21,723 bases of DNA. Source: Chlorobiota bacterium. Lineage in GTDB: Bacteria > Bacteroidota > Bacteroidia > Bacteroidales > F082. Below are positions 1 to 7,107 of the stretch, piece after piece. The stretch is from positions 1 through 21,723 of the forward strand of contig JAUXBM010000001.1 in NCBI GenBank assembly GCA_030619415.1, read 5' to 3'. Both the position numbers and the translations under genes were made by a program. Position 1 is the stretch's first letter, and each line of letters begins with the position of its first letter. The notes under the pieces were generated by a model, which was not told the origin of the DNA, did no database searches, and was given only the letters and a program-made list of their open reading frames with translations.

Positions 1-1
1 A

Positions 2-274
2 TTTGATGTTGATGTTGCTGGCGGCGTTTCCATTAAAAGTAAATTTGGCAATGATGCTTTGGCAATTTTTATAAAACCACCATCCATTGATGCTCTTAAA
101 CAAAGGTTGATAGGCAGGGCAACTGATAATTCGGAGGATATAACTACCCGTATCGAAAAGGCTGACCTTGAATTAACTTATGAGGATAAATTTGATGTTA
201 CAATTATTAATGATAATTTGACAGAAGCCAAAAAAGAAATTGTCGATTTGATTTCAAAATTTATAAATAACTAA
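2..274 (+). CDS. gmk: Guanylate kinase, C-terminal part (5' end outside window)
   Basis: This is the 3' end of an open frame that runs in from the left edge. Guanylate kinase phosphorylates GMP to GDP with ATP in the cytoplasm. The visible 90 residues open with DVDVAGGVSIKSKFG and continue with AIFIKPPS, RLIGRATD, RIEKADLEL and FDVTIINDNL. This is the family's C-terminal pattern: the nucleotide-binding core, the lid arginines of the RxTD..RxxKA region, and the closing F-D-x-x-I-x-N-D segment. The P-loop and GMP-binding half lie upstream and cannot be checked. The stop codon lies 13 bp before the next gene on the same strand, so gmk, the oxidoreductase and nadD probably form one transcription unit. 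A TTG at 59 is an internal codon, not a start. Confidence 0.93.
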   Translation, partial: FDVDVAGGVSIKSKFGNDALAIFIKPPSIDALKQRLIGRATDNSEDITTRIEKADLELTYEDKFDVTIINDNLTEAKKEIVDLISKFINN

Positions 275-287
275 GAAATTTTGCAAT

Positions 288-1286
288 ATGTCATCTATTG
301 TTTTGCCGTCATATAACAAAAATATACTCCGCGCTATCTTAAGTCTGAAGTTAGCTGACAGAACACTTCCGGAATTGGGAGATGATGATGTATTAATCAA
401 AACCTATGCTGCGTCATGCAATCCATCAGATATTGCCTTCATTCAAGGTGGCTATAATATTGTAAAAAAACTGCCTGCCGTACCAGGGTTTGAAGGATCA
501 GGAACAGTTGTAGACGCAGGTAAGAGGATGAAAAACCTCATCGGCAAAAAAGTCAGCTGCTTTATTCAGGATGATATTGATGGCACATGGGCTGATCATT
601 TTATCGGTCATAGACACAATATTCTGGTACTTGATGAGGCAATGGATATGGATCAGGCAGCTTGTTTTAGTGTAAATCCATTTACCGCGTACGCGTTGAT
701 GCAGATCGCTCAACTTAGAGAAAGTCAGGCAATCATTCAGAATGCCGCCGGGGGTCAGGTTGCCGCTTTTATAAGACAGATTGCAAAAATAAACGGAATT
801 GAAGTAATCAACATTGTTCGTAAACAAAATACGGCTGATATTTTATTAGCAGAGGGATTTAAACATGTTTTTGTTGAGCAAGATGATGACTTTCAAATAC
901 AACTACGGGATATGGCTCATCAATTAAATGCCACCACCGCTTTTGATGCTGTTGGCGGACCAAATTCCGGTATTATTTTTAATGCCATGCCAAATGATTC
1001 TGAGTTAGTGGTTTATGGGGGTTTGTCTAACAAAATGATCACAGAAATTGATGCCATGGAAATCATTTTCAATGATAAAATCATTTCAGGTTTTAACCTT
1101 GTTGATTGGAAATCAGAAATCGAAACAGATGACTTCAGTATTATTTTGAATGAGCTTCAGCAAATGTTTATTGAAGGTATATTGCACACAAAAATTCAAG
1201 GCATCGTCAATTTTAAAGATATTGTTCAGGGGTTGAAAATATACCTTGGAAATATGAGCAACGGGAAAATCCTACTCAAACCTTAA
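288..1286 (+). CDS. MDR-superfamily NAD(P)H-dependent oxidoreductase (quinone/enoyl reductase-like)
   Basis: A medium-chain dehydrogenase/reductase of 332 residues, the usual length for the family. The GroES-like N-terminal domain carries CNPSD (44-48) and PGFEGSG (66-72), typical of quinone oxidoreductase, enoyl reductase and zinc-independent alcohol dehydrogenase members. The Rossmann domain has AAGGQVAAFIRQ (153-164) as the dinucleotide-binding turn, followed by VINIVRK (173-179), whose basic end hints at NADPH. FDAVGG follows. The structural-zinc cysteine cluster of classical alcohol dehydrogenases is absent, so a zinc-independent reductase is likely. The substrate cannot be told from sequence. 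ATG 288 lies 13 bp after the gmk stop, and the stop is 8 bp before nadD, which suggests co-transcription. It sits between two nucleotide-metabolism genes without an obvious functional link. Confidence 0.85.
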   Translation: MSSIVLPSYNKNILRAILSLKLADRTLPELGDDDVLIKTYAASCNPSDIAFIQGGYNIVKKLPAVPGFEGSGTVVDAGKRMKNLIGKKVSCFIQDDIDGTWADHFIGHRHNILVLDEAMDMDQAACFSVNPFTAYALMQIAQLRESQAIIQNAAGGQVAAFIRQIAKINGIEVINIVRKQNTADILLAEGFKHVFVEQDDDFQIQLRDMAHQLNATTAFDAVGGPNSGIIFNAMPNDSELVVYGGLSNKMITEIDAMEIIFNDKIISGFNLVDWKSEIETDDFSIILNELQQMFIEGILHTKIQGIVNFKDIVQGLKIYLGNMSNGKILLKP

Positions 1287-1294
1287 GCTGTTTT

Positions 1295-1888
1295 ATGAAT
1301 AAGAAAATACATAAAAAGGTCGGACTATTGTTTGGATCGTTCAATCCAATACATCAGGGGCACCTGATTCTTGCTTCTTATATGCTTGAATTTACAGATC
1401 TTGATGAAGTCCGGTTTATCGTATCTCCCCATAATCCTTTAAAAGAGAAAAAAACGTTGTTGGCTGATTACCATCGTTTGTCGCTGGTCAGATTGGCATT
1501 GGAAGATCATCCAAAACTTTGGGCAGATGACATCGAATTTAAGATGCCTCAGCCTTCATACACAGTTGATACGCTTGCCTGGTTACATGAAAAATATCCT
1601 GAACATAAGTTTGCTATCATTTGCGGTACAGATATCTTCCCCACTTTTCACAAATGGAAAAATTATAAAGAAATTCTTAGTCAATACAATTTATATATAT
1701 ATCCGCGGCCAGGATTTTCATTGGGACAATTTGAGGGTCATCAGCGCATAAAAGTATACAATGCGCCTTTGATGGAAATCTCTTCAAGTTTTATCCGCAG
1801 TGGCATAAAAGCGAAAATAAATATGGCTTATTGGATGCCTGACAAGGTGTATGAATATATTTTGGAAATGCACTTTTACGAAAAATGA
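1295..1888 (+). CDS. nadD: Nicotinate-nucleotide adenylyltransferase
   Basis: NadD transfers AMP from ATP to nicotinate mononucleotide, giving deamido-NAD in the NAD synthesis pathway. The protein has 197 residues, normal for NadD. GSFNPIHQGH (14-23) is the GxFxPxHxGH nucleotidyltransferase motif. SYTVDTL (88-94) and the GTD plus W121 region are typical of the nicotinate-specific subfamily. ISSSFIRSGI (162-171) is the C-terminal SSxxIR ATP-binding motif. The ATG lies 8 bp after the preceding stop. The gene converges with mrcA, leaving only 17 bp between the two stops and no visible hairpin terminator. Proximity of gmk and nadD is, as far as I recall, common in Bacteroidota; the intervening oxidoreductase is less expected. 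Confidence 0.95.
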   Translation: MNKKIHKKVGLLFGSFNPIHQGHLILASYMLEFTDLDEVRFIVSPHNPLKEKKTLLADYHRLSLVRLALEDHPKLWADDIEFKMPQPSYTVDTLAWLHEKYPEHKFAIICGTDIFPTFHKWKNYKEILSQYNLYIYPRPGFSLGQFEGHQRIKVYNAPLMEISSSFIRSGIKAKINMAYWMPDKVYEYILEMHFYEK

Positions 1889-1905
1889 TGTGAATCTATT
1901 GCTTT

Positions 1906-4185
1906 CTAAAACTCCTCTTCTTCCTCATTCGTTACATCGATTCCAACCTGATTTTGTCGGTCATACTTTTCGCAGTCAAACTCAATTAAAACGTCTTTTA
2001 AGGGTTTCACGAAATCATCTTTGCCAATCCCCAATGATGGGTCAGCATATACTTTTTGCATAAACAGGGCCCAGATAGGTAAAGCCATGTTGGCTCCCTG
2101 ACCGAGTGTAATCGTTCTAAAATGGACACTCCGATCTTCAGCACCTACCCATACGCCGCTTGTTAACTCGGGCGTAATTCCCATAAACCAACCATCTGAT
2201 TGATTTTGAGTAGTTCCTGTTTTGCCTGCTATCGGGTTGTTAAAACCATATTTGTAGCGGAGCCTGATACTGGTTCCGCTTTCAACCACACCTTTCATCA
2301 ACTCAATCATTTTGTAGGCTGTTACATCATTCATGGCTTCTTTTTTCTCAGAAATAAAACGTTCGACTACATTTCCGTTTTTATCTTCAATCTTCCTTAT
2401 AAACATTGGTTTGATATAAACGCCCTGATTTGCAAAGGTATTCATCGCACCTACCATTTCGTACAGTGACAGGTCGGGTGTTCCGAGCGCTATGGCCGGA
2501 ACTGCCGGCATTCGGGAAGTGACACCCATATTACGCGCCATATTTATAACAGATTGAGGGGAAAACCTTTTGATTAAATAAGCAGAAATCCAGTTATTGG
2601 AATTTGCCAATGCCCATTTCAAGGTTACTTCTTCGCCAATCCTATCGTTTGATGAGTTTCGGGGTGTCCAGAAAGTTCCATCATATTGTTCGACGCTGTA
2701 TGATATATTTGGCACTTTGTAACATGGTGAATATTCTCCCTCCTGCATGGCGAGTGTGTAAAGAAACGGTTTAAAGGTTGAACCCACCTGCCGCTGACCC
2801 TGTGTAACATGATCATATTTAAAATACCTGTAATCAATGCCTCCTACATAGGCGCGAACAAAACCGGTTTTCGTTTCAACCGACATCAGGCCCGCATGTA
2901 AAAAATACTTGTAATATCGTATGGAATCCATTGGTGATAGCAGCGTGTCAATTTGGTCATCCCAGCTGAAAATTCGCATTTGGGTTGGTGTATTAAATAT
3001 TATTTTAATGGAATCAATATCAACACCCGCTTTTCGTAACCTACGGTAGCGTTCACTTCTTCTCATGGCCTGATCCATAATCTTATTAATCGCTTCTTTC
3101 ACTTCCTCTTTCTTTTCGGTTTCAAAAACAAAAGGAGCGTTTTCCTGGCCTTCCCAATGGCTAAAAAAGGTAGGTTGAAGATCATTTGACATATGCTCAA
3201 ATACAGCTTCTTCAGCGTATTGCTGCATTCGCGAATCTATCGTAGTATAAATTTTTAAACCGTCGGTATATAAATTAAAAGGTTCTCCATCCGGCTTATA
3301 ATGATTGCTGCACCATTTCTTCATTTCACCCCGAAGATATTCTCTGAAATATGTTGCCAGCCCCCTGTTATGATCAAGCATGCTGTATTTTGAGACTCCC
3401 AATGGGAGTTGACTTACCGTATCAAAAAGCGCCTGATCGATGTACTCATATTTTAACATTTGACTTAAAACTAGATTTCTTCTTTCTAACGAGCGCTCCG
3501 GATTACTTATCGGGCTGTATCTGGTTGGTGCATTTACCACGCCGGCCATCAGGGCTGCTTCTTGCAGATTTAACGAGTCGGGTGTTTTGCCAAAAAAAGT
3601 GGCCGCAGCTGATTTAATTCCATAGGCGTTATGCCCATAAAATACCGTATTCAGGTACATTGCAATAATCTCTTCTTTTGAATAGGTTCTTTCAAGCTTA
3701 ATAGCAGTAACCCACTCCTGGAATTTTCTTAACACAAGCTGCGGTGTATTTAAACGACCCCTTGGAAAAAGATTTTTAGCTAACTGCTGTGTAAGCGTGC
3801 TGCCACCCCCCTTACTTTTACCGGTGGCTACACCATAAAAAACACGGAGTAACGCCTTTTGGTCGATGCCAGAATGTTCTTCAAACCGAATGTCTTCGAT
3901 GGCCTTTAGTGCATTTACCAGATTTGGAGAAATATCCCTGTAATCGACATTGGAGCGATTTTCGATGAAAAAAGTTCCCAAAACAACACCATCTGACGAG
4001 ATGACTTCGGTGGCAAGATTACTTTTGGGGTTTTCCAGCTCTTCAAAAGATGGCATTGAGCCAAACCATTCATTAGAAATACCATAGAAAAAAAGTATTG
4101 TCAAACACAATATGCCTAACACAATAAGCCAGAATTTTAATAAATAATTTAATATTTTGTTCTTTGATTTTTCTTCTTCGGTCAT
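1906..4185 (-). CDS. mrcA: Class A penicillin-binding protein 1A (bifunctional transglycosylase/transpeptidase)
   Basis: This peptidoglycan synthase has 759 residues. A cytoplasmic stub is followed by one membrane segment (about 17-35), so the enzyme faces the periplasm. The GT51 transglycosylase domain shows the catalytic glutamate in EDIRFEEHSG (E97), GGSTLTQQLAKNLFP (127-141), and KLERTYSKEEIIAMYLNTVFYG (163-184). The transpeptidase domain shows GSTFKP (nucleophile S469, K472), SNN (529-531) and KTGTT (655-659), the full SxxK/SxN/KTG set. A linker of about 100 residues (330-430), rich in charged residues, separates the domains. The tail ends in a run of acidic residues (NEEEEEF) of unknown role. 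The start lies 13 bp downstream of the gldH stop, consistent with an operon ricT-gldH-mrcA. All key residues are present, so it should be active. Confidence 0.95.
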   Translation of the reverse strand: MTEEEKSKNKILNYLLKFWLIVLGILCLTILFFYGISNEWFGSMPSFEELENPKSNLATEVISSDGVVLGTFFIENRSNVDYRDISPNLVNALKAIEDIRFEEHSGIDQKALLRVFYGVATGKSKGGGSTLTQQLAKNLFPRGRLNTPQLVLRKFQEWVTAIKLERTYSKEEIIAMYLNTVFYGHNAYGIKSAAATFFGKTPDSLNLQEAALMAGVVNAPTRYSPISNPERSLERRNLVLSQMLKYEYIDQALFDTVSQLPLGVSKYSMLDHNRGLATYFREYLRGEMKKWCSNHYKPDGEPFNLYTDGLKIYTTIDSRMQQYAEEAVFEHMSNDLQPTFFSHWEGQENAPFVFETEKKEEVKEAINKIMDQAMRRSERYRRLRKAGVDIDSIKIIFNTPTQMRIFSWDDQIDTLLSPMDSIRYYKYFLHAGLMSVETKTGFVRAYVGGIDYRYFKYDHVTQGQRQVGSTFKPFLYTLAMQEGEYSPCYKVPNISYSVEQYDGTFWTPRNSSNDRIGEEVTLKWALANSNNWISAYLIKRFSPQSVINMARNMGVTSRMPAVPAIALGTPDLSLYEMVGAMNTFANQGVYIKPMFIRKIEDKNGNVVERFISEKKEAMNDVTAYKMIELMKGVVESGTSIRLRYKYGFNNPIAGKTGTTQNQSDGWFMGITPELTSGVWVGAEDRSVHFRTITLGQGANMALPIWALFMQKVYADPSLGIGKDDFVKPLKDVLIEFDCEKYDRQNQVGIDVTNEEEEEF

Positions 4186-4198
4186 TTTCTTTTATGGA

Positions 4199-4672
4199 TT
4201 AATTGCTTTTCTCGATCCTAACACCAATATTGCTAATCCCCACCAGCGTATCAGCCCTCATGGCATGCTCAATTACAAACATATACCCACCCGATAAAGG
4301 AAAGGTTAAACCCGATTTTAATAAAATATCATTTTCCTTCACGTTGCCCCATCCTTTTCCCAACCACTTGCCCATCTGGTCAGCCAGGATAAACTCAATC
4401 GTATCGCGGGTGATATTATTATTGGGAAAATGCGTTTCTAAAAAAATATAAAAATTTTGATAGCGGTAGTCAGTTGTATGACGGAAGTTAACAAAAAAAT
4501 CATACCTGGTAAGCGTATCCGGAATATTCACTTCAAATGAAATGCCTTTATTTTTAGACCATTTCGCATTATCTATCGCCACATTTTCATCATAAACTGC
4601 ACCGATGTTACAGGCCGTGAAATGGCACAACAAAATTACTGAGAGAAAGACCGCTAATGATCGGGTGGCCAT
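4199..4672 (-). CDS. gldH: Gliding-motility-type lipoprotein GldH
   Basis: A small exported protein, 157 residues from the ATG at 4672. The N-terminus MATRSLAVFLSVILLCHFTAC has a basic start, a hydrophobic core and a candidate lipobox cysteine at residue 21. The box FTAC is a relaxed form, so lipidation is likely but not certain. The body, with DENVAIDNAKWSKNKGISF, RYQNFYIFLETHFP and ADQMGKWLGKGWGN, matches my recollection of GldH. GldH is needed for gliding in Flavobacterium but also occurs in many non-gliding Bacteroidota, so it does not prove motility. An upstream TTG at 4735 would give 178 residues but puts 21 polar residues before the signal peptide; I prefer the ATG. It lies 63 bp after ricT and 13 bp before mrcA, same strand. 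Confidence 0.88.
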   Translation of the reverse strand: MATRSLAVFLSVILLCHFTACNIGAVYDENVAIDNAKWSKNKGISFEVNIPDTLTRYDFFVNFRHTTDYRYQNFYIFLETHFPNNNITRDTIEFILADQMGKWLGKGWGNVKENDILLKSGLTFPLSGGYMFVIEHAMRADTLVGISNIGVRIEKSN

Positions 4673-4735
4673 TTTTATCGTTTGAAAATACAATGCGAAA
4701 TAATCAAAATTATTGTTCAGATTCGTGGAATCCAA

Positions 4736-5845
4736 TTAAATGAAACTAACAAAATCATCATTGCCTGATATATCAATATTACTTTTCACTTCATGCTGTT
4801 GTGCAAAACCTTCCAAATCCGCAGGCCGCTTCCCATTCCGGTTTAAAGCAATAATATCCCTTACCTTATCGATTGGTATGGCCATCATGCTATTAGAATC
4901 TTCTGTGTAAGCATACCACATCACTTTTCTGAATACATCGTTCTTTTGATGAATTGCGTCTCCCTTTTTTGTTTTCAGCCGAATGCGATCGTTGGGGAAT
5001 TTTTTAAGTGTATCGATATAATCATCCACCTCATAATTCAGGCAACATTTTAATTTGCCACACTGCCCGGCCAACTTTTGCGGATTGAGTGAAAGTTGCT
5101 GCACGCGGGCTGCGTTTGTCGAAACACTCTGAAAGCCACTCATCCATGAAGAGCAACAAAGTTCGCGGCCACATGAACCAATTCCGCCAAGCTTGGCAGC
5201 TTCCTGGCGAACCCCAATTTGCCGCATTTCTATTCGGATCCTGAATGATTCAGCCAATTTCCGTATCAACTCCCTGAAATCAACCCGTTCGCTGGCCGTA
5301 TAATAAAATATCGCTTTTGTCTTATCACCTTGGTATTCAACATCATTTATCTTCATTTCCAAGCCAATATCCAAAGCAATAACCCTGGTTTTATGCATGG
5401 TTGAATCTTCGCGGGATATTGCATCATTCCACTTTTCGATATCGATGGTCCGTGCATGTCTGAATATCCGTTTTAGTTCTTTTGTCTCAGGATCAACTTT
5501 TTTCCGCTTCATTTGCAACCTGACAACATCACCGGTGAGTGAGACGATACCAATATCATGTCCGGGAGATGCCTCAACAGCTACTATTTCACCCTCCTTG
5601 AATGACATTTCATTCGTATGCACGAAAAAATCCTTTCGCCCATTTTTAAAACGCACCTCAATAATATTCAAGTCCTGATCTTTGTCAGGATTATTTATAT
5701 CAGTTAACCAATTAAAAGAGGATAGTTTGCAGCAACCCTGCTGATTGACAGCCAGGTGTGAACGATCTGTGTTTTTCATAACACAGCAACCCCTGGCATA
5801 AGTTATATTTTGATCGTTTTTTATTTCTGTATTGTAATTTTCCAT
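4736..5845 (-). CDS. ricT: PSP1-domain regulatory iron-sulfur protein (RicT/YaaT family)
   Basis: A protein of 369 residues from the ATG at 5845. In Bacillus, RicT (YaaT) works in the RicAFT complex that affects RNA processing, phosphorelay and biofilm, and it carries Fe-S clusters. The role in Bacteroidota is not established. The PSP1 domain covers the middle. Cysteine motifs GIGSCGRELCC (C225, C230, C231) and GQCGKLKCC (C262, C267, C268) are the family's cluster-ligand region. Two extra Cys-Cys pairs sit at residues 20-21 and 38-39. A GTG 15 bp further upstream (5860) is in frame but abuts the only Shine-Dalgarno-like AGGAGT, leaving no spacer, so the ATG is preferred although its spacing of 15 bp is long. 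First gene of a probable ricT-gldH-mrcA operon, with a TAACTTTG box upstream. Confidence 0.92.
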   Translation of the reverse strand: MENYNTEIKNDQNITYARGCCVMKNTDRSHLAVNQQGCCKLSSFNWLTDINNPDKDQDLNIIEVRFKNGRKDFFVHTNEMSFKEGEIVAVEASPGHDIGIVSLTGDVVRLQMKRKKVDPETKELKRIFRHARTIDIEKWNDAISREDSTMHKTRVIALDIGLEMKINDVEYQGDKTKAIFYYTASERVDFRELIRKLAESFRIRIEMRQIGVRQEAAKLGGIGSCGRELCCSSWMSGFQSVSTNAARVQQLSLNPQKLAGQCGKLKCCLNYEVDDYIDTLKKFPNDRIRLKTKKGDAIHQKNDVFRKVMWYAYTEDSNSMMAIPIDKVRDIIALNRNGKRPADLEGFAQQHEVKSNIDISGNDDFVSFI

Positions 5846-5878
5846 TTTCTGCTTTTTCACACTCCTGCAAAGGAATTA

Positions 5879-5886
5879 CAAAGTTA
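5879..5886 (-). promoter_or_regulatory. Candidate -7 promoter box for ricT
   Basis: On the minus strand this reads TAACTTTG, an exact match to the Bacteroidota -7 consensus TAnnTTTG. Transcription would begin around 5872, giving a leader of about 27 nt before the ricT ATG. No convincing TTG -33 element is seen at the standard distance, so the call rests on the -7 box and its position. Confidence 0.4.
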
Positions 5887-6041
5887 CGACAAAGTTTTTA
5901 CTAGCCCCTCCAGCAGTGGAAGGTTGGGATATAAAACTGATAGCTAAATCCTCTAAGGATTTTATTGCAATCCTACACTTAACATTAACTTAACACACGG
6001 TTAAAAAACCAAAAAGCAACTTCGGTTGTTTCAGTTAATGT

Positions 6042-6051
6042 TATCTTTACA
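6042..6051 (+). promoter_or_regulatory. Candidate -7 promoter box for the ECF sigma factor gene
   Basis: TATCTTTACA resembles the Bacteroidota -7 box TAnnTTTG with the last G changed to A. It ends 17 bp before the ATG of the sigma factor gene. A TTG lies upstream, but with a 13-bp spacer, shorter than the usual 19 or so. The identical ten bases precede the S8 peptidase gene (8118-8127). The promoter may be vegetative, or driven by the sigma factor itself. Confidence 0.35.
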
Positions 6052-6068
6052 ATCCTTTTTCCAACTTT

Positions 6069-6659
6069 ATGAGCTCAAACGACCAAAAAACTGAAGAGAA
6101 TAAAAATACGCTCAATCCTGAATTGTGGGTTGGCAAGCATGGAGATTACCTTTTTAACTATGCCTTTAGCCGGGTTCAGTCCAATGATTTAGCAAAAGAC
6201 CTGGTGCAGGACACCTTTGTTGCCGGTCTAAAAGCCATGTATTCATTTAAGGGAAAGAGTTCTGAAATCACCTGGCTTATATCTATCCTTAAACGCAAAG
6301 TGATTGATCATTACAGAAAATCGAGTACAAAAAAAGAAATAACCACTTCAGAATACATAAAACCTTTCCAAAGTGAAGGTGCAGGGGAAGGGCAATGGAT
6401 CATGGACAGAGCCCCCAAAGAGTGGCCCAGTGAACTGGATGATCCGATTCACCGAAAGGAATTCAGTGCCATTCTCCAAAAATGCCTGTCCACTTTGCCT
6501 GATAAATGGAAAGCAGTTTTTGTGCTCAAATTTATCGAGGAAATAAATAGCGATGAAGTGTGTAAGGAATTGGGTTGTACCCCGTCCAACCTCTGGGTTA
6601 TGGTACACAGAGCCCGTCTGAAGCTTAGGGAATGTATCGAAATCAATTGGCTTAAGTAA
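6069..6659 (+). CDS. ECF-type sigma-70 factor
   Basis: An RNA polymerase sigma factor of 196 residues with only regions 2 and 4, as in the ECF group. Region 2 spans about 24-86 (YLFNYAFSRV, LAKDLVQDTFV, TWLISILKRKVIDHYRK) and contacts the -10 element. A long polar linker (87-130) follows. Region 4 spans about 135-190 (LPDKWKAVFVLKF, CKELGCTPSNLWVMVHRARLKL) and holds the -35-binding helix-turn-helix. The wording of region 4 resembles the TIGR02943-type subfamily, which in my recollection is often paired with small zinc anti-sigma factors; that pairing is exactly what follows here. C165 and C170 lie near the recognition helix. The anti-sigma gene starts 20 bp after the stop (or 5 bp at its alternative start), so the two are almost certainly co-transcribed and function as a switch. 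Confidence 0.93.
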   Translation: MSSNDQKTEENKNTLNPELWVGKHGDYLFNYAFSRVQSNDLAKDLVQDTFVAGLKAMYSFKGKSSEITWLISILKRKVIDHYRKSSTKKEITTSEYIKPFQSEGAGEGQWIMDRAPKEWPSELDDPIHRKEFSAILQKCLSTLPDKWKAVFVLKFIEEINSDEVCKELGCTPSNLWVMVHRARLKLRECIEINWLK

Positions 6660-6667
6660 GTGAAATG

Positions 6668-6672
6668 AAGGA
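6668..6672 (+). promoter_or_regulatory. Ribosome binding site deciding the anti-sigma start
   Basis: AAGGA lies 7 bp before the ATG at 6680. It overlaps codons that would be coding if the in-frame ATG at 6665 were used. This favours 6680, which also gives the short N-terminus normal for zinc anti-sigma factors. Confidence 0.5.
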
Positions 6673-6679
6673 AATTTTG

Positions 6680-6958
6680 ATGAAAGGAATGAACAGTATT
6701 ATGCTTGATTGTGAGCATGCTTCTTCTTTAGTTACGAAAAGTGAATTTGTAAAATTGAGTTGCATAAAAAGAGTGCAGCTAAAAATGCACCTGGCCTCGT
6801 GCAAATTTTGTCGCGCATTTGCCGATCAATCCAAGATTATAAACAGTCAATTAGAGGATATCAAAAATATTGATGAAGACAATCTTAATGAACATCTTAC
6901 CCACGAACAAAAAGAGGAAATTCAGGAAACACTTGATGCAACACTGAAGGAAAATTAG
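6680..6958 (+). CDS. Zinc-binding anti-sigma factor (ZAS/zf-HC2 type, soluble)
   Basis: A small protein of 92 residues from the ATG at 6680 (97 if 6665 is used). The motif is C11-x25-H37-x3-C41-x2-C44, the HxxxCxxC zinc signature of ZAS anti-sigma factors plus an upstream cysteine. Numbered from this start, the four residues fall on the same numbers as the key residues I recall for Streptomyces RsrA, a redox-sensing member. There is no membrane segment, so it acts in the cytoplasm, binding the sigma factor encoded just upstream and releasing it when its thiols are oxidised or bound by metal. The C-terminal half (about 50-92) is a highly charged, probably helical tail. An extra C28 lies between the ligands. 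The signal sensed is inferred, not seen. Confidence 0.85.
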   Translation: MKGMNSIMLDCEHASSLVTKSEFVKLSCIKRVQLKMHLASCKFCRAFADQSKIINSQLEDIKNIDEDNLNEHLTHEQKEEIQETLDATLKEN

Positions 6959-7024
6959 AAATCTCCCCTTGACCTTTTTTGTTATTAACAGTTAATTTCA
7001 GCAACCTTTCCCAAATTAATTTCG

Positions 7025-7047
7025 TTATTTGTAAGGAATACAAATAA
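7025..7047. promoter_or_regulatory. Perfect 9-bp inverted repeat upstream of the KCG-peptide gene
   Basis: Left arm TTATTTGTA (7025-7033), spacer AGGAA, right arm TACAAATAA (7039-7047). It ends 60 bp before the ATG of the cysteine-rich peptide and lies after the anti-sigma stop. It could be an operator for a dimeric regulator or a hairpin in the transcript. There is no T-run after it, so it is not a typical terminator. Confidence 0.5.
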
Positions 7048-7107
7048 GTGACGTCTATACAGTCATACAAAACAAGAAACATTAATCACTTAATAATTTA
7101 ACAAACA

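Noticed and set aside
4673..4735. N-terminal extension of GldH from a TTG start
   Set aside because: It would bury the signal peptide behind 21 polar residues; the ATG at 4672 gives a normal signal peptide.
5946..5962. Small hairpin AAATCCT/AGGATTT before the sigma gene as terminator
   Set aside because: Seven weak pairs with only a short T-rich stretch, lying between divergent genes where no terminator is needed.
7035..7055. Possible ECF-type promoter GGAAT...CGTC before the KCG peptide gene
   Set aside because: The spacer is only 12 bp; ECF promoters usually have about 15-17, and no equivalent is found before the sigma gene.
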